Shown one piece after another: positions 53,643-62,740 of a stretch of DNA of 64,000 nt. How positions within the stretch are numbered: the stretch's first letter is position 1; each line of letters opens with the position of its first letter. The notes under the pieces were generated by a model. It ran no database searches. It was not told where the DNA came from and saw only the letters and a list, made by a program, of their open reading frames with translations. The position numbers and the translations under genes are program-made. This stretch comes from Streptomyces sp. NBC_00341 (lineage in GTDB: Bacteria > Actinomycetota > Actinomycetes > Streptomycetales > Streptomycetaceae): contig NZ_CP108002.1 of the NCBI RefSeq assembly GCF_041435055.1, positions 7,440,001 to 7,504,000 on the forward strand. Direction: 5' to 3'.

Positions 53643-54875
53643 ATGAGGGACATATCGCGTCGGTCGGTGCTGGCCGCGGCCGGGACGGCGGGGGTGGTGC
53701 TCGCCACCGCGGGGGCGGCGCGGGCGGCCGAGCGCACGGCCGGCGTCGCTCCGGCCGAGGGGCCCGGCTCCGGCCGGGTGCGGCTCACCCTGCCGGCGCC
53801 GACCGGCACGCGGCGGATCGGCACCGCATCGCTGCGTCTGGTGGACCGTTCGCGCCGGGATCCCCGGGTCTCACCCGCCGCGTCCCGCGAACTCATGGTC
53901 AGCCTGTGGTACCCGGCGTCGCACACCCACGGCCGGCGCCGCGCACCCTGGCTCCCGCCGGCGGCGACAGCCCTCTACCGGCGGCAGGTCGCCCAGGACC
54001 TGCGCACACCGATGGACGACGTCGACTTCCCGGTGACGCATGCCTGGCAGGACGCCCCCGTGGAGGTACGGCGCCACGGCCATCCCGTGGTGCTCTTCTC
54101 CCCGGGCCTCCACACGATGCGCGCCATGGGCACCGCACTGGTCGAGGACCTCGCCTCCCACGGATACCTGGTGGTGACCATCGACCACACCCACGAGGCC
54201 TCGATCGTGGAGTTCCCCGGCGGCCGGGTGGAGCTGGGCCGGGACCTGGACCCGGTGGAGGCGCTGCGGGTCCGGCAGGACGACACCCGGTTCGTCCTGG
54301 ACGAACTGGAACGGCTGAACTCCGGAAGGAACCCCGACGCCGACGGCCGCCGGTTGCCCCACCGCCTGCACGGCTCCCTCGACCTGTCCAGGACCGGCAT
54401 GTTCGGGCACTCGATCGGCGGCGACACGGCCGCCGGGACGATGGCGCGGGACCGCCGCGTCCTGGCCGGCGCCGATCTGGACGGCAGCGTCAACGGGACG
54501 GTCCAGGACACCGGGCTCGACCGCCCGTTCCTGCTGATGGGCAACGCCACCCACGGACGCCACAACGACCCGTCCTGGGCGGCGTTCTGGTCGCATCTGC
54601 GCGGCTGGCGGCTCGAACTGCGTCTGCGCGACTCAGCACACCACACCTATACGGACATGTCCCCGCTGGCACAGCAGCTGGAGAGGGCGCTCCCGCTGCC
54701 GCCGGAAGCGGTCGCCGCACTCACCGGGTCCATCGGAACGATCGACGCCGACCGGGCCGTCGCCGCCCAACGCGCCTATCTGCGCGCGTTCTTCGACCTG
54801 CACCTGCTCGGCAGGGGCGGCCGCCTGCTGTCCGGTCCGTCCCCGCGCTACCCCGACATCGCGTTCATACCCTGA
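53643..54875 (+). CDS. Exported alpha/beta-hydrolase, probable siderophore esterase (CchJ-like)
   Basis: This 410-residue protein has a twin-arginine signal (MRDISRRSVLAAAGTAGVVLATAGAARA). The hydrolase domain resembles PAF-acetylhydrolase/dienelactone-type enzymes: ELMVSLWYPASH, VVLFSPGLHTMRAMGTALVEDLASHGYLVVTIDHTHE, nucleophile Ser in GMFGHSIGGDTAAG, and His in SAHHTYTDMSP. The coelichelin locus has an esterase, CchJ, in the same place, so a role in iron release or siderophore processing is likely. The predicted peptide has no obvious ester bond, so an amidase or scavenging role is also open. ATG 53643 is preceded by a GAGG-like site. Confidence 0.8.
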   Translation: MRDISRRSVLAAAGTAGVVLATAGAARAAERTAGVAPAEGPGSGRVRLTLPAPTGTRRIGTASLRLVDRSRRDPRVSPAASRELMVSLWYPASHTHGRRRAPWLPPAATALYRRQVAQDLRTPMDDVDFPVTHAWQDAPVEVRRHGHPVVLFSPGLHTMRAMGTALVEDLASHGYLVVTIDHTHEASIVEFPGGRVELGRDLDPVEALRVRQDDTRFVLDELERLNSGRNPDADGRRLPHRLHGSLDLSRTGMFGHSIGGDTAAGTMARDRRVLAGADLDGSVNGTVQDTGLDRPFLLMGNATHGRHNDPSWAAFWSHLRGWRLELRLRDSAHHTYTDMSPLAQQLERALPLPPEAVAALTGSIGTIDADRAVAAQRAYLRAFFDLHLLGRGGRLLSGPSPRYPDIAFIP

Positions 54876-54942
54876 TGAGGTGAGCTCTCTGCGGGGCGCG
54901 CGGTACGCCCCGCGCGCCGCGCCGGGTCCTCTGCGCGGCTGC

Positions 54943-56826
54943 CTACCGTACGTCCACCGGCTCCCGGCGGCTGTCGGACCACGCCTCCCACAGCGCCGCG
55001 TACCGGCCGCCCGCCGCGACGAGTTCGTCATGGCTGCCGGTCTCCACGACCCGCCCCTCGTCGAGGACGACGACGCGGTCGGCGGTCGCCGCCTGGGGGA
55101 GCCGGTGCGCGACGACCAGACCCGTACGCCCTTCCAGCGCCCGCGAAGCCGCCTCCTCCAGGACCCGCGCGCCCGCGCTGCCCGCGTCGGCGGTCGCCTC
55201 GTCGAGGATCGCGACCGGCGGGTCCGCCAGGACCAGCCGGGCCAGCGCGAGATGCTGCGCCTGGGTCACCGTCAGCCGGTGACCGCCCTCGCCGACGACC
55301 GTGTCCAGGCCGTCCGGCAGCGCCTGCGCCCACTCCAGGGCGCCGACCCGGTCCAGCGCCGCGCGCACCTCGTCCTCCGTGGCCTCGGGGCGGGCCAGGC
55401 GCAGGTCCTCGGCCAGCGGGCCCGCGAACACGTGCACCTCCTGGCTGATCAGCGTCACCGCGCGGCGTACTCCGGCGGCGCCCAGCTCGGCCGCGTCGAC
55501 CCCGCCCAGCGAGATGGTCCCGCCGTGCGGTTCGTGGACGCCCGCGATGACCTTGGCCAGCGTCGTCTTGCCCGCGCCGCTGGCGCCCACCAGCGCCACC
55601 CGCTCCCCGCTGCGCACCTCCAGGTCGACCTTCCGCAGCACGGGCGCCCCGGTGCCGTACGCGTAGCTGACCGCGCTCACGCCGACCGAACCGTCCGCCG
55701 GAACGCTGCCGCCCGGAGCGGTCTGCTCGGCCGGCAGCTTGGACAGCCCGACCAGCCGGGCGAAGCTGGCACCCGCGGACTGGGCGTCGTCGATGAGGAA
55801 CAGCGTGGCGTTGACCGGGTTGAAGAGGCTGTGGAAGTAGAGCGCGGCGGCGGTGGCCGTACCGATGCTCACCGAACCGCTGTCCACCAGCACGAAGCCC
55901 GCGCCGAGCACGGCGGCCAGACCGATGTACTCGGCCAGGTTCAGCCGGGAGAAGAAGCCGGTGACGATGTGGATTCCGCCCAGCGCGAGGTCCCGCGCCG
56001 ACGCGGACCGCTGCTCCAGCAGCTCCGTGTGCGCACGGTTCAGCCGGAAGGCCCGAACGGTGCGCACCCCGCCGACACTGTCGAGCAACTGGTGCTGGAG
56101 CGCACCGGTCGCGACGCGGTGCTCGGCGTACACCGGAGCCGCCCGGCGCAGGTACCAGCGCACCGACAGCACCTGTACCGGCATCGCCAGCAGCGCCGCC
56201 ACCAGGAACCGCCAGTCCAGCACGGCGAGTCCGACGAACGTCAGGACGATGGTGAGGGCTGAGCGGGTGAACTCGGGCAGCGCCTGGCGCACCGACTTCG
56301 CGATCATGGAGACATCGCTGGTGACCCGGGAGACCAGATCTCCCGAACCGGCCGCCTCGACGCGCTCCAGCGGCAGCCGCAGCGCCCGTTCGATGAACTG
56401 CTCGCGCACGGCGGCGAGTACGGTCTCGCCGAGCCGGGCCACGAGCGTGGAGCCGACCGCGGCGGCGGCGCCGCGCACCAGCGCCACGACGATGAGTAGC
56501 ACCAGTGGCACCGTCAGCGCCCGCGAACCCCGCCGCTCCACCACCAGGTCCACGATGTGGCCGAGCAGGGGAGCGGTCAGCAGGCCGATCGAGGTCCCGG
56601 CGACCAGCACCGTGACGGCGGCCGCGGTCAGCCGCCGGTGGCCGCGCAGCATGGTGCGCAGTGCCGCGAGGCTCTCCGCACCGCTCGCGGTCGGCAGCAG
56701 CGCGCGGTCCGCGCCGGGTGTGCTCATGACCGTTTCCCCCTCTGTCCCTGTGCGGGCTTCTCCTGTGCGGGCGTTCCCGGCGCGGGTGTCCGTCTCTTCC
56801 GCGCTTCCCTCGTACGTGGACGTCAT
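54943..56826 (-). CDS. ABC exporter half with degenerate signature motif
   Basis: This 627-residue fused membrane-plus-ATPase exporter half has six transmembrane segments in residues about 60-330, then an ATPase domain. Walker A is intact (GASGAGKTT, about 412) and so is Walker B (AILDEAT, about 540), but the signature reads RLTVTQAQHLALAR where LSGGQ is expected. It pairs with the overlapping gene upstream (ATGA at 56823-56826), whose defects are complementary. The first 33 residues are polar and MSTPGADRALL (ATG 56727, after GAGGGGG) may be the real start. Probable role: export of the newly made siderophore. Confidence 0.88.
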   Translation of the reverse strand: MTSTYEGSAEETDTRAGNARTGEARTGTEGETVMSTPGADRALLPTASGAESLAALRTMLRGHRRLTAAAVTVLVAGTSIGLLTAPLLGHIVDLVVERRGSRALTVPLVLLIVVALVRGAAAAVGSTLVARLGETVLAAVREQFIERALRLPLERVEAAGSGDLVSRVTSDVSMIAKSVRQALPEFTRSALTIVLTFVGLAVLDWRFLVAALLAMPVQVLSVRWYLRRAAPVYAEHRVATGALQHQLLDSVGGVRTVRAFRLNRAHTELLEQRSASARDLALGGIHIVTGFFSRLNLAEYIGLAAVLGAGFVLVDSGSVSIGTATAAALYFHSLFNPVNATLFLIDDAQSAGASFARLVGLSKLPAEQTAPGGSVPADGSVGVSAVSYAYGTGAPVLRKVDLEVRSGERVALVGASGAGKTTLAKVIAGVHEPHGGTISLGGVDAAELGAAGVRRAVTLISQEVHVFAGPLAEDLRLARPEATEDEVRAALDRVGALEWAQALPDGLDTVVGEGGHRLTVTQAQHLALARLVLADPPVAILDEATADAGSAGARVLEEAASRALEGRTGLVVAHRLPQAATADRVVVLDEGRVVETGSHDELVAAGGRYAALWEAWSDSRREPVDVR

Positions 56827-58520
56827 GCGAGCACCGCCGCCCGGTACCGCTCGTCACCCGCGACGAGTTCGGTGTGGTGGCCGGTCGCGCCGACGGTGCC
56901 CCCGTCGAGCACGACGACCCGGTCGGTGACCGCGAGGAGGGCCGGGCTGGTGGTGATCAGCACGGTGGTGCGCCCGTCGCGGACCTCCCGCAGCCGGGCG
57001 GCGATCCGGGACTCGGTGACGGTGTCCACGGCGGTGGTCGGATCGTGCAGCACCAGTACGGGGCTGTCGGCGGCCAGCGCCCTGGCGAGTGCGACGCGCT
57101 GCCGCTGGCCGCCGGAGAGGGACCGGCCGCGTTCGGCGAGTACGGTGTCGCCGCCGTCGGGCAGCAGCCGGGCGACCTCGTCCGCCGCCGAGGCGGCGAG
57201 GGCCTCTTCGACCGTGGCCGCGTCGTCGCGGGCTCCCGCCCGTACGTTGTCCAGCAGGCTGGTCTCGAACAGGTCGGCGTCGTGGTGGGCGACCAGGACG
57301 GCGCGCCGCAGCGCGTCAGGGGCGAGTTCGGTCAGCGGTACGCCGTCGAGCTCGATCAGCCCGTCGGCCGGGTCCCGCTCCCTGGCCAGGCAGAGCAGCA
57401 GATCGGCCGCGGCGGCCGGATCATCGGTGACCACTCCGATCAGCTCGCCGGGCCGGATGTCCAGATCGATCCCGCGCAGCGAGCCGAGCCGGACCCCGCT
57501 GAGGCGCAGCTGTCCCGCCGCGTCGTCGGGCACCGCGGTCTCGCCGCCCTCGACGGCCGCGGGCGAGTCCAGCACCTCGGCGATCCGGCGGGCGGAGGCG
57601 CGGCCCTGGGCGAACTCGGCGTTGACGTAGGTGAGCAGCTGGAACGGGCCGAGGAGGAACTGGGCCAGGCCCACCGCCGCCACCAGGTCACCGATGCTGA
57701 TGCTGCCGCGCATGGCGAGGTAGGCGCCCACGATGCCGATGACCGCGATGAAGACGCCCGTGAGGGAGAGGACGGCGCCCTCGTGGCCGGCCCGGCTGCG
57801 GGCCGCCCGCAGCGCGGCGGCGAGCGAGTCCTGGCTGGTGGTGCGGTAGCGGGCGACGGCGGCCGACTCGGCGCCCATGCCCTTGAGGACCCGGAGCCCG
57901 GCGACCAGGTCGGCGGCGACGCCGGAGGCGTGCGCGGCCCGTTCCTGTTCGGTCTCGCTGCGGCGTTCGAGCGGCCGGCTGATGCGGTGTCCCAGCCACA
58001 GCAGTGGCGGGATGCCCAGCAGGACGAGGAGTCCGAGCGGGACGGAGATCCTGAGCAGGGCCACCGCGCTGATCACCAGCGCCGAGGTCGCCGCGACCCC
58101 GTACGCCAGGACCGTCGCCACCGAACCCACCCGGCGGGCGTCGTTGGTGGCGATGCTGGTGAGCGCGCCGGGCAGCCGGTTCGCGTCGGCGCCGCCGCGC
58201 GGGTCGAGCACCCGGGCGCCGAGCTCCATCCGGAGCCGGTGCGCGGCGCGTTCCCCCGCCCCCTCGGCGAGCCGGGCGCTGGTCCGGTAGCAGTTCGAAA
58301 GCACCAGGAACAGCCCCGCGAGCACCAGGAGCCAGCGCAGCAGCGACTGGGAGGAGCCGGTGGCCACCGCCGTGTCGATGGCCGCGCCGATGACGACGGG
58401 CACCAGGGCCTCACAGCCCTGGTGCACCGTGCCGAGCAGCGAGGCGGTGACGACGCGCCGCCGCTGCCCCCTGATCGCCCTGCGGAGGACGTGCCCCCCG
58501 GTCGGTCCTCCAGCTGGCAT
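56823..58520 (-). CDS. ABC exporter half with degenerate Walker motifs
   Basis: This 565-residue fused exporter half has an N-terminal transmembrane domain (residues about 15-300, e.g. LLRWLLVLAGLFLVLSN). In the ATPase domain the Walker A region reads GVVTDDPAAAADLLL, lacking the Gly-Lys-Ser/Thr, and Walker B reads LVLHDPTTAVD with His at the metal-binding Asp position. The signature RSLSGGQRQRVALARAL is perfect. Combined with its partner, only one composite ATP site (partner's Walker A/B plus this signature) should be active. The start ATG 58520 lies 44 bases from an iron box, so this operon is iron-repressed. Confidence 0.88.
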   Translation of the reverse strand: MPAGGPTGGHVLRRAIRGQRRRVVTASLLGTVHQGCEALVPVVIGAAIDTAVATGSSQSLLRWLLVLAGLFLVLSNCYRTSARLAEGAGERAAHRLRMELGARVLDPRGGADANRLPGALTSIATNDARRVGSVATVLAYGVAATSALVISAVALLRISVPLGLLVLLGIPPLLWLGHRISRPLERRSETEQERAAHASGVAADLVAGLRVLKGMGAESAAVARYRTTSQDSLAAALRAARSRAGHEGAVLSLTGVFIAVIGIVGAYLAMRGSISIGDLVAAVGLAQFLLGPFQLLTYVNAEFAQGRASARRIAEVLDSPAAVEGGETAVPDDAAGQLRLSGVRLGSLRGIDLDIRPGELIGVVTDDPAAAADLLLCLARERDPADGLIELDGVPLTELAPDALRRAVLVAHHDADLFETSLLDNVRAGARDDAATVEEALAASAADEVARLLPDGGDTVLAERGRSLSGGQRQRVALARALAADSPVLVLHDPTTAVDTVTESRIAARLREVRDGRTTVLITTSPALLAVTDRVVVLDGGTVGATGHHTELVAGDERYRAAVLA

Positions 58521-58564
58521 GCGGGCCTCCGCGAAGAGTCTGGGAATGTGGGTAAGGCTAAAAG

Positions 58565-58583
58565 TTAGGTAAGGCTACTCTAA
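58565..58583 (-). promoter_or_regulatory. Iron box upstream of the ABC exporter operon
   Basis: TTAGGTAAGGCTACTCTAA matches 16 of 19 consensus positions of the IdeR/DmdR1 site. It lies 44 bases before the exporter start on the minus strand. A further partial GTAAGGCTA lies at about 58552. Confidence 0.8.
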
Positions 58584-58680
58584 ATGGGTGGCCGCAGTGG
58601 TACGCCGCCCGCAATGTCCCCGGTCACGGCGGTGGACGCCATTTCGCCTGCGGGGGGCGCGCGTTGACCATCCGACGCTG

Positions 58681-58699
58681 TTCGGTTAGCCTCACCTAA
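58681..58699 (+). promoter_or_regulatory. Iron box upstream of the ferric siderophore permease operon
   Basis: TTCGGTTAGCCTCACCTAA matches 16 of 19 consensus positions. It lies about 80 bases before the permease start, so the uptake operon is iron-repressed separately from the divergent exporter. Confidence 0.8.
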
Positions 58700-58778
58700 G
58701 TTCCATCCGGGTCTTGCGTCATGTTCCGGCGCCCTATCGCTCGCGGTGCACCCGAACCGCCGTCAGGGGGAGTTGTCG

Positions 58779-59846
58779 TTGTCGGTCGAAACCCGGACGG
58801 CTCCCGAGGACCGGGCCGTCGTACCCGAAGCCGCGCCGCCCGCCCGGACCGCGAACACCCTGCGGGCCCTGGGGCTGGTCGCGGCGCTGGCCGCCCTCGT
58901 CCTGGTCGGACTGCTCAGCGTGTGGGTGGGCACCCGGGGCATCCCGTTCACCGCCACCTGGAGCGCGCTCTGGCACCCGGACGGCTCCGAGACCTCGATC
59001 ATCATCCATGACTACCGCATCCCCAGAACGCTCCTGGGGCTGCTCGTGGGCATGGCGCTCGGCCTGTCCGGCGCGCTGATGCAGGCCCTCACCCGCAACC
59101 CGCTCGCCGACCCGGGGATCCTCGGCATCAGCCTGGGCGCCTCCGCCGGGGTCGTCGTGGCCATCGCCTTCCTCGGGGTGGGCTCGGTCCTCGGCTACGT
59201 GTGGTTCGCCTTCATCGGCGCGGCCGTCGCCTCCGTCGCCGTGTACCTCCTGGGCTCGTCGGGCCGCACCCTGGCCACACCCGACCGGCTCGTCGTGGCC
59301 GGGGCGGCGATGACCGCGGTGCTGTACGCCTTCAACTCGGCGGTGCTGCTGCTCAATCCGCGCGCCTTCGACCAGTACCGCTTCTGGACGGTGGGTTCGC
59401 TGTCCGGCCGGTACTACGACGTCATCTACGTCATCCTGCCGTTCATCGCGGTGGGCCTCCTGATCGCCCTCGGTCTCGCCCCCTCGCTCAACGCCCTCGC
59501 CATGGGCGACCAGCTCGGCCGCGCCCTCGGCCTGAACGTCGGCCGCACCCGGGTGCTGGGCGCCGTCGCCGTCATGCTGCTGTGCGGCGCCGCCACCGCC
59601 GCCGCCGGACCGATCGGCTTCGTCGGCCTCGCGGTGCCGCACGTCGCCCGGTTCGTCGTCGGCCCCGACCAGCGCTGGGTGCTGACGTACTCGATGCTGC
59701 TCGCCCCGGTCCTGCTGATCGGCGCGGACGTCCTCGGGCGGGTGCTCGGGTCGCCGGGCGAGGTCCAGGTGGGGATCATCACCGCGTTCCTCGGGGCACC
59801 GCTGTTCATCGCCCTGTGCCGCCGTCGAAAGCTGGTCATGCTGTGA
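58779..59846 (+). CDS. FecCD-family iron-siderophore permease, subunit 1
   Basis: This 355-residue membrane protein has about nine to ten hydrophobic segments and the FecCD pattern: RIPRTLLGLLVGMALGLSGALMQALTRNPLADPGILGISLGAS, MGDQLGRALGLNVGRTR (coupling region) and AAGPIGFVGLAVPHVARFVVG. It forms the membrane channel with the next gene product. The start is uncertain: TTG 58779 has AGGGGGAG 6 bases upstream and gives MSVETRTAPEDR; GTG 58746 lacks a ribosome site. The stop overlaps the next start (GTGA). Confidence 0.92.
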   Translation: MSVETRTAPEDRAVVPEAAPPARTANTLRALGLVAALAALVLVGLLSVWVGTRGIPFTATWSALWHPDGSETSIIIHDYRIPRTLLGLLVGMALGLSGALMQALTRNPLADPGILGISLGASAGVVVAIAFLGVGSVLGYVWFAFIGAAVASVAVYLLGSSGRTLATPDRLVVAGAAMTAVLYAFNSAVLLLNPRAFDQYRFWTVGSLSGRYYDVIYVILPFIAVGLLIALGLAPSLNALAMGDQLGRALGLNVGRTRVLGAVAVMLLCGAATAAAGPIGFVGLAVPHVARFVVGPDQRWVLTYSMLLAPVLLIGADVLGRVLGSPGEVQVGIITAFLGAPLFIALCRRRKLVML

Positions 59847-60943
59847 GCGCCGTACGGGAGAAGAGCCCCGCCGGGGCCGCTACGGGGACCGAGCGGCCAC
59901 GGGTCGTCAGCGGACTGGTCCTGCGCACCCGGCCCGGCGGGCTGTCCGTACGGGTCCAGGGGCGCGTCCTGGTGGTGACGGCCGTGATGCTCGTCGCGCT
60001 CGTCGCGGTCGCGCTCGTCACCCTCACCACCGGCGACTTCGAACTCTCCGTCGGTGAGGTCCTGCGGGCCGTACTGGGCCACGGCTCCGGCGGCGCCGAC
60101 TTCATCGTCAACACCCTGCGCATGCCGCGCCTGCTCACCGCGATGTGCGTGGGAGCGGCCCTCGCGGTCAGCGGGGCCATCCTGCAGAGCCTGACCGGCA
60201 ACTCCCTCGGCAGCCCGGACATCATCGGCTTCACCAACGGCTCGGCCGTCGGGGCGCTCCTCGTCATCATCGTGCTGCACGGCAGCATGACCCAGATCGC
60301 GGTGGGCGCGCTGATCGGCGGCCTCGCCACCGCCGCCGCGATGTACCTCCTCATGCTGGGCAGGGGACTTCAGGGCTTCCGGCTGGTCGTCGTCGGTATC
60401 GGGGTCAGCGCGCTGCTGCTCGCCGTCAACTCCTACCTGATCACCCGGGCGACCTGGCAGGAGGCGCTGGAGGCGCAGGCCTGGCTGATCGGCAGTCTGA
60501 CCAACCGGGGCTGGCAGCAGGCCAACACCATCGGCATCGCCGTCCTCGTCCTGCTCCCGCCCGCGTTCTTCCTCGCCCGCCGGCTCTCCATGGTGGAGAT
60601 GGGCGACGTCACTGCCATGGCGCTCGGCGTCGACGTGGCCCGTACCCGTGCGCTGCTGCTCGTCATCAGCGTCGCGCTCGCCGCCTTCGCCACGGCGGTC
60701 ACCGGGCCCATCTGGTTCATCGCGCTGGCCGCGCCCCAGCTCGCCCGCCGACTGACCCGGGCCTCGGGCCCCGCCCTGGTCCCCGCCGCGCTCATGGGCG
60801 CCCTGCTGCTCGCCGCCAGTGACCTGCTGGCGCAACGCCTGTTCGCCCCCTCGCTGCTCCCGGTGGGCACGGCGACGGGGACCATCGGCGGGCTGTACCT
60901 CATCTGGCTGCTGATCACCGAGTCGCGAAAGAGCCGCGCATGA
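59843..60943 (+). CDS. FecCD-family iron-siderophore permease, subunit 2
   Basis: This 366-residue membrane protein is paralogous to subunit 1. LRMPRLLTAMCVGAALAVSGAILQSLTGNSLGSPDIIGFTNGSAVG, MGDVTAMALGVDVARTR and VTGPIWFIALAAPQLARRL are the equivalent motifs. It forms the heterodimeric channel. GTG 59843 overlaps the previous stop, and its own stop overlaps the ATPase start, giving tight coupling of the three uptake genes. The open frame extends far upstream only because of the high GC. Confidence 0.93.
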   Translation: MSAVREKSPAGAATGTERPRVVSGLVLRTRPGGLSVRVQGRVLVVTAVMLVALVAVALVTLTTGDFELSVGEVLRAVLGHGSGGADFIVNTLRMPRLLTAMCVGAALAVSGAILQSLTGNSLGSPDIIGFTNGSAVGALLVIIVLHGSMTQIAVGALIGGLATAAAMYLLMLGRGLQGFRLVVVGIGVSALLLAVNSYLITRATWQEALEAQAWLIGSLTNRGWQQANTIGIAVLVLLPPAFFLARRLSMVEMGDVTAMALGVDVARTRALLLVISVALAAFATAVTGPIWFIALAAPQLARRLTRASGPALVPAALMGALLLAASDLLAQRLFAPSLLPVGTATGTIGGLYLIWLLITESRKSRA

Positions 60944-61956
60944 CCCGAAAGACGACACTCACGACGGGTACAACGCGTACGACGGGCACGTCACGCACGA
61001 CCGGCCCGGCCCGTACGTCCGATTCGACCGGCCCGGACGCGGACTCCGCGACGGCGGAGGGGACTCACATGAACGGGACGCACCCGGCGCCCGCCGCACG
61101 ACTGCGGGCCGAGGACCTGACGCTCTCCTACGAGCAGCGGACCGTGGTCAGTTCGCTCGGCGTCGAGATTCCCGACCGCTCCTTCACGGTGATCATCGGG
61201 CCGAACGCCTGCGGGAAGTCCACGCTCCTCAAGGCGCTCGCCCGGATGCTCAAACCCCGTTCCGGGCAGGTCTATCTGGACGGCGCGGGCATCGCCACGT
61301 ACCGCTCGCGCGAGGTCGCCCGGCGGCTGGGCCTGCTCCCGCAGTCCTCGACCGCGCCCGGCGGCATCACCGTGGGGGACCTGGTGGCGCGGGGCCGGTA
61401 CCCGCACCAGGGCATGCTGAAGCAGTGGTCCGCCGACGACGAGACGGCCGTGCTGGACGCCATGCGGCAGACCGGTGTGCTGGATCTCGCCGACCGCCCG
61501 GTCGACGACCTCTCCGGCGGTCAGCGGCAGCGGGTCTGGCTCTCCATGGTGCTGGCTCAGCAGACCTCGATCCTGCTCCTGGACGAGCCCACCACCTTCC
61601 TCGACATCGCCCACCAGGTCGAGGTGCTCGACCTCTGCGCCGACCTGCACGCCCGCAAGGGACACACCGTCGTGGCGGTGCTGCACGACCTCAACCAGGC
61701 CTGCCGTTACGCCACCCACCTCATCGTCATGCGGCCCGGCGGCACGATCGCGGCCGAGGGCGATCCCGCCACCGTGATGACCGCCGAACTCGTCGAGGAC
61801 GTGTTCGGGCTGCCCTGCCGGATCATCTCCGACCCGGAGACCGGCACGCCCCTGATGGTGCCGGCCGCGCCCCGGCGACACGTGCCCGAGGACGCGCCGG
61901 CCGGTGCGGAGTCCGGCGGCCCCGTGATGGCCGAGACCGGCGGGCGTGTGCGTTGA
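60940..61956 (+). CDS. Iron-siderophore ABC transporter ATPase
   Basis: This FecE/FhuC-type ATPase has Walker A GPNACGKSTLL, a Q-loop in LGLLPQSS, signature DLSGGQRQRVWLSM, Walker B ILLLDEPTTFLD and the H-loop VLHDLNQA. ATG 60940 overlaps the permease stop (ATGA) but gives 43 leading residues rich in Thr, Gly and Arg with no counterpart in the family. ATG 61069 (MNGTHPAPAARL), with GGAGGGG just upstream, gives the usual length of 295 and may be the true start. It powers uptake with the two permeases and the lipoprotein at 37.7 kb. Confidence 0.93.
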   Translation: MTRKTTLTTGTTRTTGTSRTTGPARTSDSTGPDADSATAEGTHMNGTHPAPAARLRAEDLTLSYEQRTVVSSLGVEIPDRSFTVIIGPNACGKSTLLKALARMLKPRSGQVYLDGAGIATYRSREVARRLGLLPQSSTAPGGITVGDLVARGRYPHQGMLKQWSADDETAVLDAMRQTGVLDLADRPVDDLSGGQRQRVWLSMVLAQQTSILLLDEPTTFLDIAHQVEVLDLCADLHARKGHTVVAVLHDLNQACRYATHLIVMRPGGTIAAEGDPATVMTAELVEDVFGLPCRIISDPETGTPLMVPAAPRRHVPEDAPAGAESGGPVMAETGGRVR

Positions 61957-62010
61957 GCGATACGGAGAGGGAGTAACACCGCCTCCGGAGTGCCGACTTG
62001 GTCATTGAGG

Positions 62011-62029
62011 TTAGGTAAGGCTAACCTAA
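62011..62029 (+). promoter_or_regulatory. Near-perfect iron box upstream of the ArgA-like gene
   Basis: TTAGGTAAGGCTAACCTAA matches 18 of 19 consensus positions, the best of the five in the window, 76 bases before the start of the GNAT gene. It shows that this acetyltransferase belongs to the iron regulon. Confidence 0.88.
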
Positions 62030-62104
62030 CTCTTAATGGTTCACCGGGGGTACGCGGCGATCCGGCCGCTCCTCGCGCACGGTGGAACCCGAGGAAGGAA
62101 CGCC

Positions 62105-62644
62105 TTGATCACGGCCACACCGCGCCCCTCAGTCGCGTCGACGCACACCCCGGACGCACCCCTCCTCCCTGACATCCTCCGGGTGCGCCGGGCTCACTCC
62201 GGGGACGCCGCCGCCCTCGTCGCACTCTCCGAGCCGTTCGTCCGCTCGGGGGCGCTGCGCCGCCGGCCCTTCGACGTCTACGCCGCCCGAGCGGCAGACT
62301 TCCTGGTGGCGGAGGAGCCCGGCGGCGCCCTGCACGGCTGCCTCGCGCTGCGGGCCCATCCCGACGCGGAACCCGGCACGACGGCCGAGGGTGCGGGCGT
62401 CCTCTACAACTTCTGTGTCGCCCGGCAGCGGCAGGGCAGCGGCCTGGGCGCCCGGCTGCTGGGCGCGGCACTCGCCGGGGCGCGGGCCCAGCCGCTGGCG
62501 GCCCTGTTCACCGCGACGACCGGCAGCGGGCGGCTCTTCCTCCGGCACGGATTCGCGCCGGTCCCGCCGGGTCTCGCCCCGCGCGCCTGGGCGCGCACGC
62601 TGGATCCCCGGCGGGGCGCGCGCGTTCTGGCCCGCGCGCTGTGA
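62105..62644 (+). CDS. GNAT acetyltransferase, N-acetylglutamate synthase-like
   Basis: This 179-residue GNAT protein begins with a disordered stretch, then DILRVRRAHSGDAAALVALSEPFVRSGALRRRPFDVYAARAADFLVAEE. The acetyl-CoA site is VARQRQGSGLGARLLGAAL, and LFLRHGFAPV closes the domain. The N-terminal part resembles the short actinobacterial ArgA (N-acetylglutamate synthase). Two roles fit: feeding ornithine synthesis together with the adjacent argB homologue, or acetylating the siderophore (the alpha-amino group of a foroxymithine-like product). TTG 62105 follows GGAAGGA. A near-perfect iron box lies upstream. Confidence 0.8.
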   Translation: MITATPRPSVASTHTPDAPLLPDILRVRRAHSGDAAALVALSEPFVRSGALRRRPFDVYAARAADFLVAEEPGGALHGCLALRAHPDAEPGTTAEGAGVLYNFCVARQRQGSGLGARLLGAALAGARAQPLAALFTATTGSGRLFLRHGFAPVPPGLAPRAWARTLDPRRGARVLARAL

Positions 62645-62647
62645 CGA

Positions 62648-62682
62648 CGGTGGCGTGCCCCGGACTCCGGGGCACGCCACCG
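62648..62682. terminator. Bidirectional hairpin terminator
   Basis: Perfect 16-base arms (62648-62663 with 62667-62682, core GGTGGCGTGCCCCGG) flank a 3-base loop, between the convergent GNAT and acetylglutamate kinase genes. Confidence 0.75.
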
Positions 62683-62683
62683 C

Positions 62684-62740
62684 TCATGCCTCACGCGTCA
62701 CACATCACGTCTCAGCGTCATGCCTCATGCCTCACGCGTC
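62684..62740. repeat. 16-bp direct repeat at the end of the acetylglutamate kinase gene
   Basis: TCATGCCTCACGCGTC occurs at 62684-62699 and 62725-62740, with degenerate TCACACATCACGTC-like copies between. The right copy includes the kinase stop codon. It looks like local slippage duplication. Confidence 0.65.

Noticed and set aside
35064..54875. Calling the cluster coelichelin
   Set aside because: Gene content is similar, but the NRPS has four modules with a Ser pocket, no Thr pocket and no epimerase domains, plus a terminal C domain, which does not fit the trimodular coelichelin synthetase.
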